Positions 54,098 through 62,651 of a DNA stretch of 64,000 bases are shown here, in pieces. Source of the DNA: Kordia algicida (GTDB taxonomy: Bacteria > Bacteroidota > Bacteroidia > Flavobacteriales > Flavobacteriaceae); NCBI RefSeq assembly GCF_051013375.1, contig NZ_CP142125.1; one strand, written 5' to 3'. Under the pieces are notes generated by a model. That model saw only the letters and a program-made list of their open reading frames with translations. It was not told the DNA's origin and did not search any database. Each line of letters starts with the position of its first letter. Positions within the stretch are counted from its first letter, which is position 1. The position numbers and the translations under genes were made by a program.

Positions 54098-54147
54098 CTA
54101 TTTTTAATCCTAAATAACTGTAACGGTTTTTTAGGACGGGTCATAGA

Positions 54148-54178
54148 TTGGTCTTCGGAAAAATTACCGTTACTTTTG
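54148..54178 (+). promoter_or_regulatory. Promoter of FAD oxidoreductase gene, next to IS end
   Basis: TTG 54148-54150, a 20-base spacer and TACTTTTG 54171-54178: a perfect consensus. The TTG lies four bases beyond the IS right end, so the promoter survived the insertion. The expected start (about 54182) is within two bases of the ATG, predicting a leaderless mRNA. Confidence 0.75.
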
Positions 54179-54183
54179 CATGT

Positions 54184-55236
54184 ATGATAGATTATATAGT
54201 TGTAGGATTAGGCTTAGCCGGAATTGCCTTTTGTGAAGAACTCGAAGCTGCTGGAAAAGAATTTGTAGTTTTTGAAGACAATTCTCAACATTCCTCAACG
54301 GTCGCTGGCGGATTGTATAATCCTGTTATTCTAAAACGTTTTACAGCAGTTTGGAATGCAGATGAACAACTCGCTGTGGCATTGCCTTTTTATAAAGCAT
54401 TAGAAAAAAAGCTTGGTAAAAAAATTGACGAAAAACTGCCTGTTGCACGAAGATTTGCTGCTATAGAAGAACAAAACATGTGGTTTGAAGCATCTGACAA
54501 ACCCAAACTCACAAAATACCTAGATGCAAACCTAATCGAAAATACGAACGAAGCTATAATTGCACCTTTTGCCTTAGGAAAAGTAAACAAAACTGGACGA
54601 ATACTTACAGCAACACTGCTTGAGAGTTATAGAAACTATTTAGAAAAAAACAATCAATTACGGAAAGAACGTTTCCAATACCAAGACTTACTAATTGAAA
54701 ATGATTCGGTTCAATATCAAAACATTCAAGCAAAAAAAATCGTTTTCTGCGAAGGTTTCGGTATCAAACAAAATCCGTACTTTTCATACTTGCCACTCAA
54801 CGGAACAAAAGGCGAATTGCTATTCATAAAAGCGCCTAACTTAAAAATCAACTACGTACTAAAATCTTCAGTATTCCTCATTCCGCAAGGAAATGATATC
54901 TACACCGTTGGCGCAACCTATAATTGGAAGGACAAAACGCATAACGTTACTGAAGAAGCCAAAGCAGAACTTGTAGAAAAACTTTCCAAACTAATCAATT
55001 GTGAATACGAAATCATAGATCAAGTTGCAGGAATACGACCAACCGTAAAAGATCGAAGGCCATTAGTTGGAACACACCCTATAAACACGTGTATGGCAGT
55101 TTTAAACGGTTTAGGGACGCGCGGAGTTATGATTGGACCAACAGTAGCCAAGCAACTCTACAATCACTTAGAAAATAAGGCAGAATTGCCAGAAGACATC
55201 AATATCAAACGTTTTGAAAATGTATTAAAACCTTAG
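54184..55236 (+). CDS. FAD-dependent oxidoreductase (DadA/glycine oxidase-like)
   Basis: A 350-residue protein with the Rossmann FAD motif VVGLGLAGIAFCEEL near the N-terminus (GxGxxG) and a DAO-type fold; the end has the second FAD segment GLGTRGVMIGPTVAKQL. A probable amine or amino-acid oxidase with an unknown substrate. The frame opens at 54148 in the promoter; ATG 54184 gives the expected start one residue before the motif strand. Its promoter begins just after the IS. Confidence 0.9.
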   Translation: MIDYIVVGLGLAGIAFCEELEAAGKEFVVFEDNSQHSSTVAGGLYNPVILKRFTAVWNADEQLAVALPFYKALEKKLGKKIDEKLPVARRFAAIEEQNMWFEASDKPKLTKYLDANLIENTNEAIIAPFALGKVNKTGRILTATLLESYRNYLEKNNQLRKERFQYQDLLIENDSVQYQNIQAKKIVFCEGFGIKQNPYFSYLPLNGTKGELLFIKAPNLKINYVLKSSVFLIPQGNDIYTVGATYNWKDKTHNVTEEAKAELVEKLSKLINCEYEIIDQVAGIRPTVKDRRPLVGTHPINTCMAVLNGLGTRGVMIGPTVAKQLYNHLENKAELPEDINIKRFENVLKP

Positions 55237-55244
55237 TAACATAA

Positions 55245-55634
55245 TTACTTTTTCTTCTTATCCAAACTTGCATCATACGACATAAAAAGATTGATCCAAA
55301 TATTCCGCGATAAGCGCATAATAATTGGCATAAAGAAAATCAACGTTCCCATAATTGCAAAAAAGGAAGTGAGTAACTCAGTTCCAATAAAATATCTCGA
55401 AATAATAAAAGCGGCAACAGCAAACGCAATTCCGACACCATAACTTACGTACATGGCGCCATAAAAAAATGAAGGTTCAATCTTGTAGCGTGTTCCGCAA
55501 TGTGAACAAGTTTCGTGCATTTTCAACGTAGCATTCAATTTATAAGGGTTTTTCTCTACGTACATACGTTCATTATGACATTTAGGACAAGTTCCCGTTA
55601 AAATACTATATAATTTCGATCCTTTTTTTAACAT
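55245..55634 (-). CDS. DUF983 membrane protein with N-terminal zinc ribbon
   Basis: A 129-residue protein with two CxxC pairs (CPKCHN and CSHCGTRY) that probably bind zinc, then two membrane helices (about 57-80 and 85-108). DUF983 family; function unknown. It is convergent with the FAD oxidoreductase gene, with stops eight bases apart. Confidence 0.9.
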   Translation of the reverse strand: MLKKGSKLYSILTGTCPKCHNERMYVEKNPYKLNATLKMHETCSHCGTRYKIEPSFFYGAMYVSYGVGIAFAVAAFIISRYFIGTELLTSFFAIMGTLIFFMPIIMRLSRNIWINLFMSYDASLDKKKK

Positions 55635-55674
55635 TTGTAAAATATATTATAAATACGCTGTCTTACTGAAAATA

Positions 55675-55682
55675 CAAAAGTA
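55675..55682 (-). promoter_or_regulatory. -7 box of DUF983 promoter
   Basis: On the minus strand this reads TACTTTTG, a perfect -7 match 40 bases before the start codon. No clear TTG at -33. Confidence 0.45.
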
Positions 55683-55722
55683 CGGCAACTATTTCATAAA
55701 AACTGTAACTTTTGTCACACAC

Positions 55723-57645
55723 ATGATAAATATTCATAACATTGCTGTCGCTTTTGGCGGAACGTATCTTTTCAAAGACATTGCATTTCGACTCAATGCT
55801 GGTGATCGCGTAGGACTGATTGGAAAAAATGGTGCAGGAAAATCTACCTTGCTAAAAATTCTTGCCAAAGAAAACGAACCTGATGAAGGAGCTATTGCTA
55901 CTGATAAAGACATCGAAATTGGTTTCCTAAAACAAGATATTGAATTTACGCAAGGACGCACGGTTTTAGAAGAAAGCTACGAAGCTTTTGAAAAAATTCG
56001 TGAAATTGAACTCAAAATCGATCATATTAATCATCAACTCTCTGAACGTACCGATTATGATAGCGAATCGTACAATCAGCTCATAGTTGATTTAAGCGAA
56101 CTTACCACGCGTTACGAAATATTAGGTGGATACAATTACAAAGGTGATACCGAAAGAGTCTTGCAAGGATTGGGTTTTAAACGAGAAGATTTCGACAAAA
56201 AAACGGATACATTCTCAGGTGGTTGGCGTATGCGAATTGAATTGGCAAAACTATTGCTTCAAAAAAACGACATCTTGCTCTTAGATGAACCGACAAACCA
56301 TTTAGATATAGAATCTATCATTTGGTTAGAACAGTTCTTAAAAACGTTTGCAGGCGTTGTCATCATTGTTTCGCACGATAAAATGTTTTTAGATAACGTA
56401 ACAAATCGTACCATTGAAATCTCCTTGGGAAGAATCTACGATTACAACAAACCGTATTCAAAATACCTAATTCAGCGTCAGGAAATTCGAGAACAGCAAT
56501 TAGCAACGCAGAAAAATCAAGAAAAACACATTCAGCATACGGAAAAACTCATCGAAAAATTTCGTGCAAAAGCTTCTAAAGCTACCATGGCGCAATCGCT
56601 CATAAAAAAGTTGGAACGTATAGATCGTATTGAAGTCGATGAAGATGACAATGCTGTGATGGCGATTCAGTTTCCAGTGTCAATTCAACCCGGAAAAGTA
56701 GTGATTAAAGGCGAACAAATCTCTAAGAACTATGGCGAAAAACAAGTACTTTCTAATGTAGATTTATTTGTAGAACGAAGCAGTAAAATTGCATTTGTTG
56801 GTCAAAACGGACAAGGGAAATCTACCTTAGCTAAAATTATTGTAAATGAAATTCCGCATGACGGAAAATTGGAGCTCGGTCACAACGTTCAAATAGGATA
56901 TTTTGCGCAAAATCAGGCAGAATATTTAGATGGAAACCTTACGGTAGAAGATACTATGATTGAAGCTGCTGATGAAAAAACACGTCCGAAAGTACGCGAC
57001 ATGCTCGGAGCTTTCTTATTTCGAGGCGAAGAAGTAGACAAAAAAGTAAAAGTACTCTCTGGTGGAGAACGAAATCGTTTGGCGTTGTGTAAAATGCTCT
57101 TGCAACCGTTCAATGTTTTGGTGATGGATGAACCGACAAATCACTTGGATATCAAATCGAAAAACGTACTCAAAAAAGCATTGCAAAACTTTGAAGGAAC
57201 GCTCATATTAGTTTCGCATGACCGTGACTTTTTACAAGATTTAACAAATAAAGTTTACGAATTCAAAGATCAGCGAATCAAAGAATATCTTGGAGACATC
57301 AACTATTACTTGGAAGAACGAAAAGTAGCCGATTTACGTGAAGTAGAAAAGCGTACGGTTGTCAAGCAAGAAATTGTGAAGTCGGAAGACACCAAACAGT
57401 CTTACGAATCGCAGAAAAAGCTAAAATCGCTCAATAACAAACTCAACAAGGTGGAACGTACCATTGCTGACTTAGAAAAAGAAATCAAAGACATTGACAT
57501 AGAATTGGCGGTGAATTATGAAGCAACCATTGCGCAACCAAATTTCTTTGACATGTATCAAGGGAAGAAACAGCAGTTAGAAACCTTGATGGAAGATTGG
57601 GAAACGTTGCAAGAAGAAATGGACACGTTGGAATCACAATCATAA
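55723..57645 (+). CDS. ABC-F family ATPase (ribosome-associated)
   Basis: A 640-residue protein with two ABC domains and no membrane segment. Domain 1: Walker A GLIGKNGAGKST, signature FSGGWRMR, Walker B LLLDEPTNHLDIES. Domain 2: GQNGQGKST, LSGGERNRL, LVMDEPTNHLDIKS. The inter-domain linker (about 240-310) is charged and the C-terminal coiled coil (about 555-640) matches Uup-like members. ABC-F proteins act on the ribosome in translation rescue, not in transport. Confidence 0.95.
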   Translation: MINIHNIAVAFGGTYLFKDIAFRLNAGDRVGLIGKNGAGKSTLLKILAKENEPDEGAIATDKDIEIGFLKQDIEFTQGRTVLEESYEAFEKIREIELKIDHINHQLSERTDYDSESYNQLIVDLSELTTRYEILGGYNYKGDTERVLQGLGFKREDFDKKTDTFSGGWRMRIELAKLLLQKNDILLLDEPTNHLDIESIIWLEQFLKTFAGVVIIVSHDKMFLDNVTNRTIEISLGRIYDYNKPYSKYLIQRQEIREQQLATQKNQEKHIQHTEKLIEKFRAKASKATMAQSLIKKLERIDRIEVDEDDNAVMAIQFPVSIQPGKVVIKGEQISKNYGEKQVLSNVDLFVERSSKIAFVGQNGQGKSTLAKIIVNEIPHDGKLELGHNVQIGYFAQNQAEYLDGNLTVEDTMIEAADEKTRPKVRDMLGAFLFRGEEVDKKVKVLSGGERNRLALCKMLLQPFNVLVMDEPTNHLDIKSKNVLKKALQNFEGTLILVSHDRDFLQDLTNKVYEFKDQRIKEYLGDINYYLEERKVADLREVEKRTVVKQEIVKSEDTKQSYESQKKLKSLNNKLNKVERTIADLEKEIKDIDIELAVNYEATIAQPNFFDMYQGKKQQLETLMEDWETLQEEMDTLESQS

Positions 57646-57658
57646 AGTTGTATTTTTG
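57628..57658 (+). promoter_or_regulatory. Promoter of CPxCG gene
   Basis: TTG 57628-57630, a 20-base spacer, TATTTTTG 57651-57658. The box ends four bases before the ATG, so the mRNA is expected to be leaderless or nearly so. The promoter overlaps the 3' end of the ABC-F gene. Confidence 0.7.
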
Positions 57659-57662
57659 TAAA

Positions 57663-57845
57663 ATGAACGAACATTTCTTTCAATGTCCCTATTGTTGGGA
57701 AGAAATTTCTATGTTAATTGATACTTCTGTACGAACACAAAAGTACATAGAAGACTGTGAGGTTTGCTGCAACCCAATTGAATTAGAGGTAGTTAGTGAA
57801 GATGGTGAAATCATAGGATTCCAAGCGCGAAACATAGAGCAATAA
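57663..57845 (+). CDS. CPxCG-type cysteine-rich small protein
   Basis: A 60-residue protein with two zinc-binding CxxC pairs: C8/C11 (CPYC) and C32/C35 (CEVCC). This is the CPXCG family, often annotated as cysteine-rich small protein of unknown function, perhaps nucleic-acid binding. The open frame starts at 57597 within the previous gene; ATG 57663 matches the promoter and the family length. Confidence 0.88.
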   Translation: MNEHFFQCPYCWEEISMLIDTSVRTQKYIEDCEVCCNPIELEVVSEDGEIIGFQARNIEQ

Positions 57846-57862
57846 AAAAGTTTATCTTTTTG

Positions 57863-57892
57863 TTGCCAGAATAAAAAATCGTTGTATATTTG
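57863..57892 (+). promoter_or_regulatory. Promoter of tRNA-fMet
   Basis: TTG 57863-57865, a 19-base spacer and TATATTTG 57885-57892, twelve bases before the mature tRNA 5' end. Confidence 0.7.
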
Positions 57893-57903
57893 CAGTCCAA
57901 TAT

Positions 57904-57976
<73 letters not shown>

Positions 57977-57984
57977 CTAAAAGG

Positions 57985-58013
57985 AAGCCAGTTCAAAAAA
58001 GAACTGGCTTTTT
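57985..58013 (+). terminator. Terminator after tRNA-fMet
   Basis: AAGCCAGTTC (57985-57994) pairs with GAACTGGCTT (58001-58010), loop AAAAAA, followed by Ts. Confidence 0.9.
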
Positions 58014-58103
58014 AAGTATATAAAACTAAGCACTACAACATATTTGGAGAACTTCTCGATTACTTCATCATGGCTTATTTATCAAAATATAGGCTAACAA
58101 AAA

Positions 58104-58132
58104 GGGTTGCATATTTTATTATCTGGGTTGCA
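58104..58132. repeat. Direct repeats GGGTTGCA upstream of integrase
   Basis: GGGTTGCA at 58104-58111 and 58125-58132, 21 bases apart start to start (two helical turns), in the spacer between the tRNA and the integrase gene. Candidate arm-type binding sites of the integrase or its regulator. Confidence 0.45.
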
Positions 58133-58180
58133 ACAATTTCTTATCATTAATATTACTGAACAATTTAAAATTAGAGAGTT

Positions 58181-59395
58181 ATGACAAATACAGTCAAAAT
58201 ACTTTTTGTCATTTCTAAAAGCAGAATTAACAAAAAGGGGTTAGCACCAATTATTTGTAGGCTAACTTTTAATAAAAAAAGAAAACCATTTTCTACAGGA
58301 ATCTTTATTAGTCCAAAGAACTGGAATAGTAAACTACAATTGGTAAAACCTCCTAATAAGGAAAATGAGTTTATAAATACACAGTTAAGCCTGATTAAGC
58401 AACAAATTAATCAGGCTTTTTTATTTCTTCAAGTTAATAAGAGTGCATTTGATGTTGAAGATATAGTACTTCAATTTAAGGGTGAAAATATCAAGTCAAA
58501 AAAGACACTTCTTGAGGTATTTACTATGCATAATAGTAAAATGAATAAGTTAGTTGGGATTGAGTACACACAATCTACAATGAATAAGTTTATTGAAGCT
58601 AAATCACACACTCAAGATTTTATTCGAAGTAAATACAAGCGTAGTGATTTGTTGCTAGAATCATTAAGTACGAAGTTTATTGAAGATTTTGATTTTTATT
58701 TGAAGTCTGAAAAGGGGCATAAGCAAATTACCATTAATAAAAGTATTCAAAGAGTACGAAAGATTATCAAACTAGCTATAGCAGAAGGATATTTACAAAA
58801 GGACCCATTTCTTATGTATAAACCCAAAAGATATGAGCGCAAAGTAGTTTATCTTGATACTAAAGAACTAACTAGACTTGAAGAATATAGCTTTGCTCAA
58901 ACAAGATTAAGCCAAGTAAGGGATATGTTTGTATTCTGTTGTTATACAGGATTAGCTTATGCAGAAATGTCAGTACTATCAGATAAGCATATAATTAAAG
59001 GCTTTGATGGTAATGAATGGATTCATATGTATAGAAAGAAGACTAATGCAAAAGTGTCTGTACCATTACTTCCAACTGCTAAAGCAATTTTGACTAGGTA
59101 TAAAGATATATCTGAAAATAAATTATTACCAGTTATATCAAATCAGAAATTCAATTCTTACTTAAAGGAAATTGCAGCAATTGTTGATATTGATAAAAGG
59201 CTGACACACCACATAGCAAGAAAGACTTTTGCTACTACAGTTTTACTTTATAATGACGTACCTATGGAAATAGTTTCAGAGTTGTTAGGTCATTCAAAAT
59301 TAGATATTACTCAAAGGCACTACGCTAAAGTAGTACAGAAGAAAGTAAGTGAGCATATTCAAAAATTAGAAAATAAACTTAGAGGTGTAAAATGA
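58181..59395 (+). CDS. Tyrosine recombinase/integrase, Bacteroidota mobile-element type
   Basis: A 404-residue integrase: arm-binding N-terminus (about 1-100, with LAPIICRLTFNKKRKPFSTGIFISPKNWN), SAM-like core-binding domain (about 105-215) and catalytic domain. Visible catalytic residues are K291, H344-I-A-R347, H371 (LLGHS) and nucleophile Y381 (RHYAKV). The usual first Arg, in TGLR, is replaced by Ala (TGLAY, A259), as in integrases of the Bacteroides CTnDOT type. It lies next to the tRNA and ends in its own terminator. Confidence 0.95.
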   Translation: MTNTVKILFVISKSRINKKGLAPIICRLTFNKKRKPFSTGIFISPKNWNSKLQLVKPPNKENEFINTQLSLIKQQINQAFLFLQVNKSAFDVEDIVLQFKGENIKSKKTLLEVFTMHNSKMNKLVGIEYTQSTMNKFIEAKSHTQDFIRSKYKRSDLLLESLSTKFIEDFDFYLKSEKGHKQITINKSIQRVRKIIKLAIAEGYLQKDPFLMYKPKRYERKVVYLDTKELTRLEEYSFAQTRLSQVRDMFVFCCYTGLAYAEMSVLSDKHIIKGFDGNEWIHMYRKKTNAKVSVPLLPTAKAILTRYKDISENKLLPVISNQKFNSYLKEIAAIVDIDKRLTHHIARKTFATTVLLYNDVPMEIVSELLGHSKLDITQRHYAKVVQKKVSEHIQKLENKLRGVK

Positions 59396-59412
59396 TTTGC
59401 ACCTCTTTTTTT
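59381..59412 (+). terminator. Terminator overlapping integrase stop
   Basis: AGAGGTGTAAA (59381-59391) pairs with TTTGCACCTCT (59396-59406) with one wobble and a 4-nt loop that contains most of the stop codon, followed by Ts. It uncouples the integrase from the downstream pair. Confidence 0.88.
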
Positions 59413-59442
59413 AAAAAATAAATTTTATATTGAAAAATTTAA

Positions 59443-60132
59443 ATGTTTAATATGTCAAAATTCACTTTTAATCTTAATGATATACATCACTATGAATGGG
59501 GAAATTTATGGTGGTTTGAATATGAAGTTTCAATTGGGTTTTCAGCATTATCAAATTTGATTAATAATCAAGAAGAAACTTTTAGAGTAAAACTAGATGA
59601 ATTTATTAGTAAAAGAAATGAGGTTTTACCAACTGTCCCATTAGAATACAGAGATTCCTATGAACAACATTTTTTTGAAGATGCAGATAGAACATTTAAT
59701 GAATTAAAAACAACTCAAAGAAATGCTATATGTCTCTCATTCTTTTCTTATATAGAAGGTAAACTAATGATTTTAGTTAAAATGATGGAAACAGAGTTTA
59801 AATTAAAGTACAAAAGAGCAAAGATGGATATATTATCATCATTGAAAAGATATATTGTTGATTCTTGTAAAGTAGATGGAAAAGTGTTTAAAAAGGAATT
59901 TAGGAATATTCATAAACAAAGTATAGTAAGAAATTCTTTAGCTCATAATCATTCACACATAATAGATTCAAGAAAATTTACAGGGGTTGATGGTATTAAA
60001 TTAAAAAATGATGAAATCATTATTTATGATGTTATTTATTTGAATAATTTAATTTCTTGGGCAGAATTGTTTTTTAAAGAATTATTTATTGCAGTAGATA
60101 AAAGACTTACTCAAATTAAAACCAAGCCTTAA
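59443..60132 (+). CDS. HEPN-motif protein, candidate RNase/toxin
   Basis: A 229-residue, mostly helical protein. The segment IVRNSLAHNHS contains R163-N-S-L-A-H168, the Rx4-6H motif of HEPN ribonucleases, at the end of a helical bundle (helices around 75-120 and 125-160). No signal peptide or membrane segment. The stop codon overlaps the start of the helicase gene (TAATG), so the two are translationally coupled. HEPN proteins are frequent toxins or effectors in phage defence and toxin-antitoxin systems; some HEPN proteins are non-toxic. Family beyond HEPN not recognised. Confidence 0.7.
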   Translation: MFNMSKFTFNLNDIHHYEWGNLWWFEYEVSIGFSALSNLINNQEETFRVKLDEFISKRNEVLPTVPLEYRDSYEQHFFEDADRTFNELKTTQRNAICLSFFSYIEGKLMILVKMMETEFKLKYKRAKMDILSSLKRYIVDSCKVDGKVFKKEFRNIHKQSIVRNSLAHNHSHIIDSRKFTGVDGIKLKNDEIIIYDVIYLNNLISWAELFFKELFIAVDKRLTQIKTKP

Positions 60133-62651
60133 TGAATACACCAAATAATCACTTCCAAGATTTTCCTATTGAATTTAAAGAAATCAATCCATCAGATTTT
60201 CCAAATTATACTATAGCAAATAATGGGCAGAAAATAATAATAACTCCTAATGATAAGGGATATATAAGTAAACAGTTGTTAGAGTGTGTAGATAGGTCAG
60301 AAAAGAATACTGTAGTTATAAATGCAGGTGTAGGTCAAGGTAAAACAACTGCAATTATTAGAATATTAAACGAGTTTTATAATGATACTAATGAAGATTA
60401 TGTAATTATAGTAGCATCACCATTTGTTAGTTTAGTTGAGCAGTACTTTAAAGAAATAGTTAATATAGGGATTGCTCAAGATGACATATATAGATATGAA
60501 TACATAGGAGAACAACCAAGTATTACTTATTTAGACAAAAAGGTTCATATAATAACAGTCAATGGTATACTAGGAAATCCAGGGGAAAATGCTTTTATAA
60601 ATTCTGAAGTAAAGAGGACTTACTTAAATAGGTTATCTAACTACTGTAAAGCTCAAAATAAGAAGGTTGTGTTAATTATGGATGAAATCCATGATGCAAT
60701 ACATAATTTCAAGCAAGAATACATTTTTAACTTATGGAAGTGGAAAAGTGTACTTCATAAAAATATTATACTAAGTGCAACGTATAATGAAGCTTCAAAA
60801 GTGGTAATAGAGTATTTAGCTGAACTTACTGATAATAAGATTAAAATTATTGAATCAGAAAGAAAGGTAATACCAGAAAATCAAAGTGACTTATTTCTTC
60901 ATTTTAATCCAGCAAATTACTACAATACAGTAAATGAGAACATTGTTTCAGTAGTTAGTGATATAATTTCTAGGGATAAAGAAATTGATATATTATGCTA
61001 CTCAAGAAAATTAGCAGAATCTATAGTCAATGATAAGGATATAGGTGTTGGGGAAGTATTGTACTCTAAATATGAAGCTGAAGATATTAAGTTATGTACT
61101 ACAAAACTTATTCAAAACAACAGAATTGGCAGATTAGAGGTTGAAGAGGAAGAAGAAAATACGAATAGGTTTGATAACACAAAGTGTAATGTTGGAACTA
61201 ATTTTAAAACAGGTATCAGTATCACTAAAAGAAATCATGCCTTTATAATTATTTTACCACCAGAAAGTTCTAAACTACCTTTTAGTTCAGCTAGTAATAT
61301 ATTTATGGATGGTATTAATTCTGTAATACAGTCACTAGCTAGACAAAGAAAAAAAGGTGGAGAAATACATTTAATTTTGCCACCACCAGAGAAGTTCAAT
61401 TATGATAGCCTACCATTTGATGGAATAAAAAAAGAAAAATTCATACAGTTCTATGACTTAATTTGTAGTCAAAAAAAGGTTAAAACAAAAGTTGAATATA
61501 TTCCATATAATACTCAAAGGGAACTTGTAAGAGATTTTTATGAAAATACATTAATTGACAATATTAATCTGCAAATACAAGAGGTAAACAGTCTAGATAG
61601 AGAAAATAGATTAAGCCTTAAGATGCCAGACTTTAAAAGCTATTTACTATTAAAAGGAGAAAAATATTTAGCATCAACATATAAGTTTTTTGGAAGAGAT
61701 TTATCTTCATTCATTACTTATTCAGCTATTACAAATCAATTTTTAAATTGTAATTTTAAAGGATATACAGGGAAGTATCCTTTAGGTTTTAGAAGTGGAG
61801 AGTTTCAAATAACATTAGATTTCTTTTTTGAAAATCATTATTTAAATGAAGACAAGTACTTAGTTTATAACTATGGTTCAGACATGTATAGATACTTAGA
61901 GTTAAAGAATGACCTATTTAACAACTATAGATTATTTATTTTAAAACCTGATAATACACGTATTATCATTAAAGAAGATAAGTGTAGAGATTTTGAAATT
62001 CAGCTATTAGGCTTCATGCATAGAAAATTACACCCATCCTTCAATAGTCATTTCTTAAATAATGAAGATTTGATTGATTATAAATATACGAGAAGTAACT
62101 ATTTCTTGAGTTGTGTAGCTAAAGCAGAAAATATTGATTTAGAAACAATTTCAGAAGATGAAGAACTAACTAGGCGTATAAAAGCCTTTAAAAATTTAGG
62201 TTATTTTAGAAGAAAATTAATTGACTCTATTCAAAGCTTTACAGGTGACTCTAGGCAGTTTGATTATATTTTAAACAAGCCAAATGAAGACTTTATAACT
62301 GAACAAGAACAAGCTAGATTTAATGAAATGATTGATTACTTAATCAACAGGGACTACTTCATTTCTAGAAATATTTTTGAGTTTAAACAGAGGTTTAAAA
62401 CTACTTTTACATTCAGTCAAAAAGTAAAGTCTGTCTACACTAAAATGATGGAAGATTTTCTTGAAGTGGAAGATGATAGGTTACCCACAGGAAGACCTAG
62501 ACCTAGAATAAAAAGAATCATACAAATTATCCCATTACCTAATCCAAGTAATACAATTGACCTAGTTAGTCATGCAGATTACAACTTTTCAGATGCATTT
62601 TGGGAAAGTAATACTTATGATGTTATTGATGGTAGATTGATAAAAAGGTAG
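60132..62651 (+). CDS. SF2 (DEAH-like) helicase with long unassigned C-terminus
   Basis: An 839-residue protein. Walker A is GVGQGKTT (residues 66-73), motif Ia VASPFVSLVEQ (94-104), motif II DEIH (184-187), motif III SAT (215-217) and a motif VI-like QSLARQRK (400-407). Residues about 410-839 have no motif I know; they contain many charged and aromatic residues and no Cys cluster. An ATP-driven translocase is likely. It is coupled to the upstream HEPN gene. Two readings are open: the translocase of a defence system, or an origin-binding replication helicase of the mobile element. Confidence 0.85.
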   Translation: MNTPNNHFQDFPIEFKEINPSDFPNYTIANNGQKIIITPNDKGYISKQLLECVDRSEKNTVVINAGVGQGKTTAIIRILNEFYNDTNEDYVIIVASPFVSLVEQYFKEIVNIGIAQDDIYRYEYIGEQPSITYLDKKVHIITVNGILGNPGENAFINSEVKRTYLNRLSNYCKAQNKKVVLIMDEIHDAIHNFKQEYIFNLWKWKSVLHKNIILSATYNEASKVVIEYLAELTDNKIKIIESERKVIPENQSDLFLHFNPANYYNTVNENIVSVVSDIISRDKEIDILCYSRKLAESIVNDKDIGVGEVLYSKYEAEDIKLCTTKLIQNNRIGRLEVEEEEENTNRFDNTKCNVGTNFKTGISITKRNHAFIIILPPESSKLPFSSASNIFMDGINSVIQSLARQRKKGGEIHLILPPPEKFNYDSLPFDGIKKEKFIQFYDLICSQKKVKTKVEYIPYNTQRELVRDFYENTLIDNINLQIQEVNSLDRENRLSLKMPDFKSYLLLKGEKYLASTYKFFGRDLSSFITYSAITNQFLNCNFKGYTGKYPLGFRSGEFQITLDFFFENHYLNEDKYLVYNYGSDMYRYLELKNDLFNNYRLFILKPDNTRIIIKEDKCRDFEIQLLGFMHRKLHPSFNSHFLNNEDLIDYKYTRSNYFLSCVAKAENIDLETISEDEELTRRIKAFKNLGYFRRKLIDSIQSFTGDSRQFDYILNKPNEDFITEQEQARFNEMIDYLINRDYFISRNIFEFKQRFKTTFTFSQKVKSVYTKMMEDFLEVEDDRLPTGRPRPRIKRIIQIIPLPNPSNTIDLVSHADYNFSDAFWESNTYDVIDGRLIKR

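Larger units (their letters stand above)
52765..54143 (+). mobile_element. Complete IS3-family insertion sequence (1379 bp)
   Basis: The ends are 25-bp imperfect terminal inverted repeats (52765-52789 and 54119-54143, 20 of 25 identical, starting TG and sharing CGTCCT and CGTTACA). Between them lie orfA and orfB of an IS3-type transposase. A 3-bp TAG target duplication flanks the element, so it is intact and not long ago inserted. It sits between the gldN terminator and the promoter of the FAD oxidoreductase gene. Confidence 0.93.

Noticed and set aside
60132..62651. Type I restriction HsdR or Cas3
   Set aside because: Walker A and DEIH are present, but there is no PD-(D/E)xK or HD nuclease motif visible and no hsdM/hsdS or cas genes beside it.
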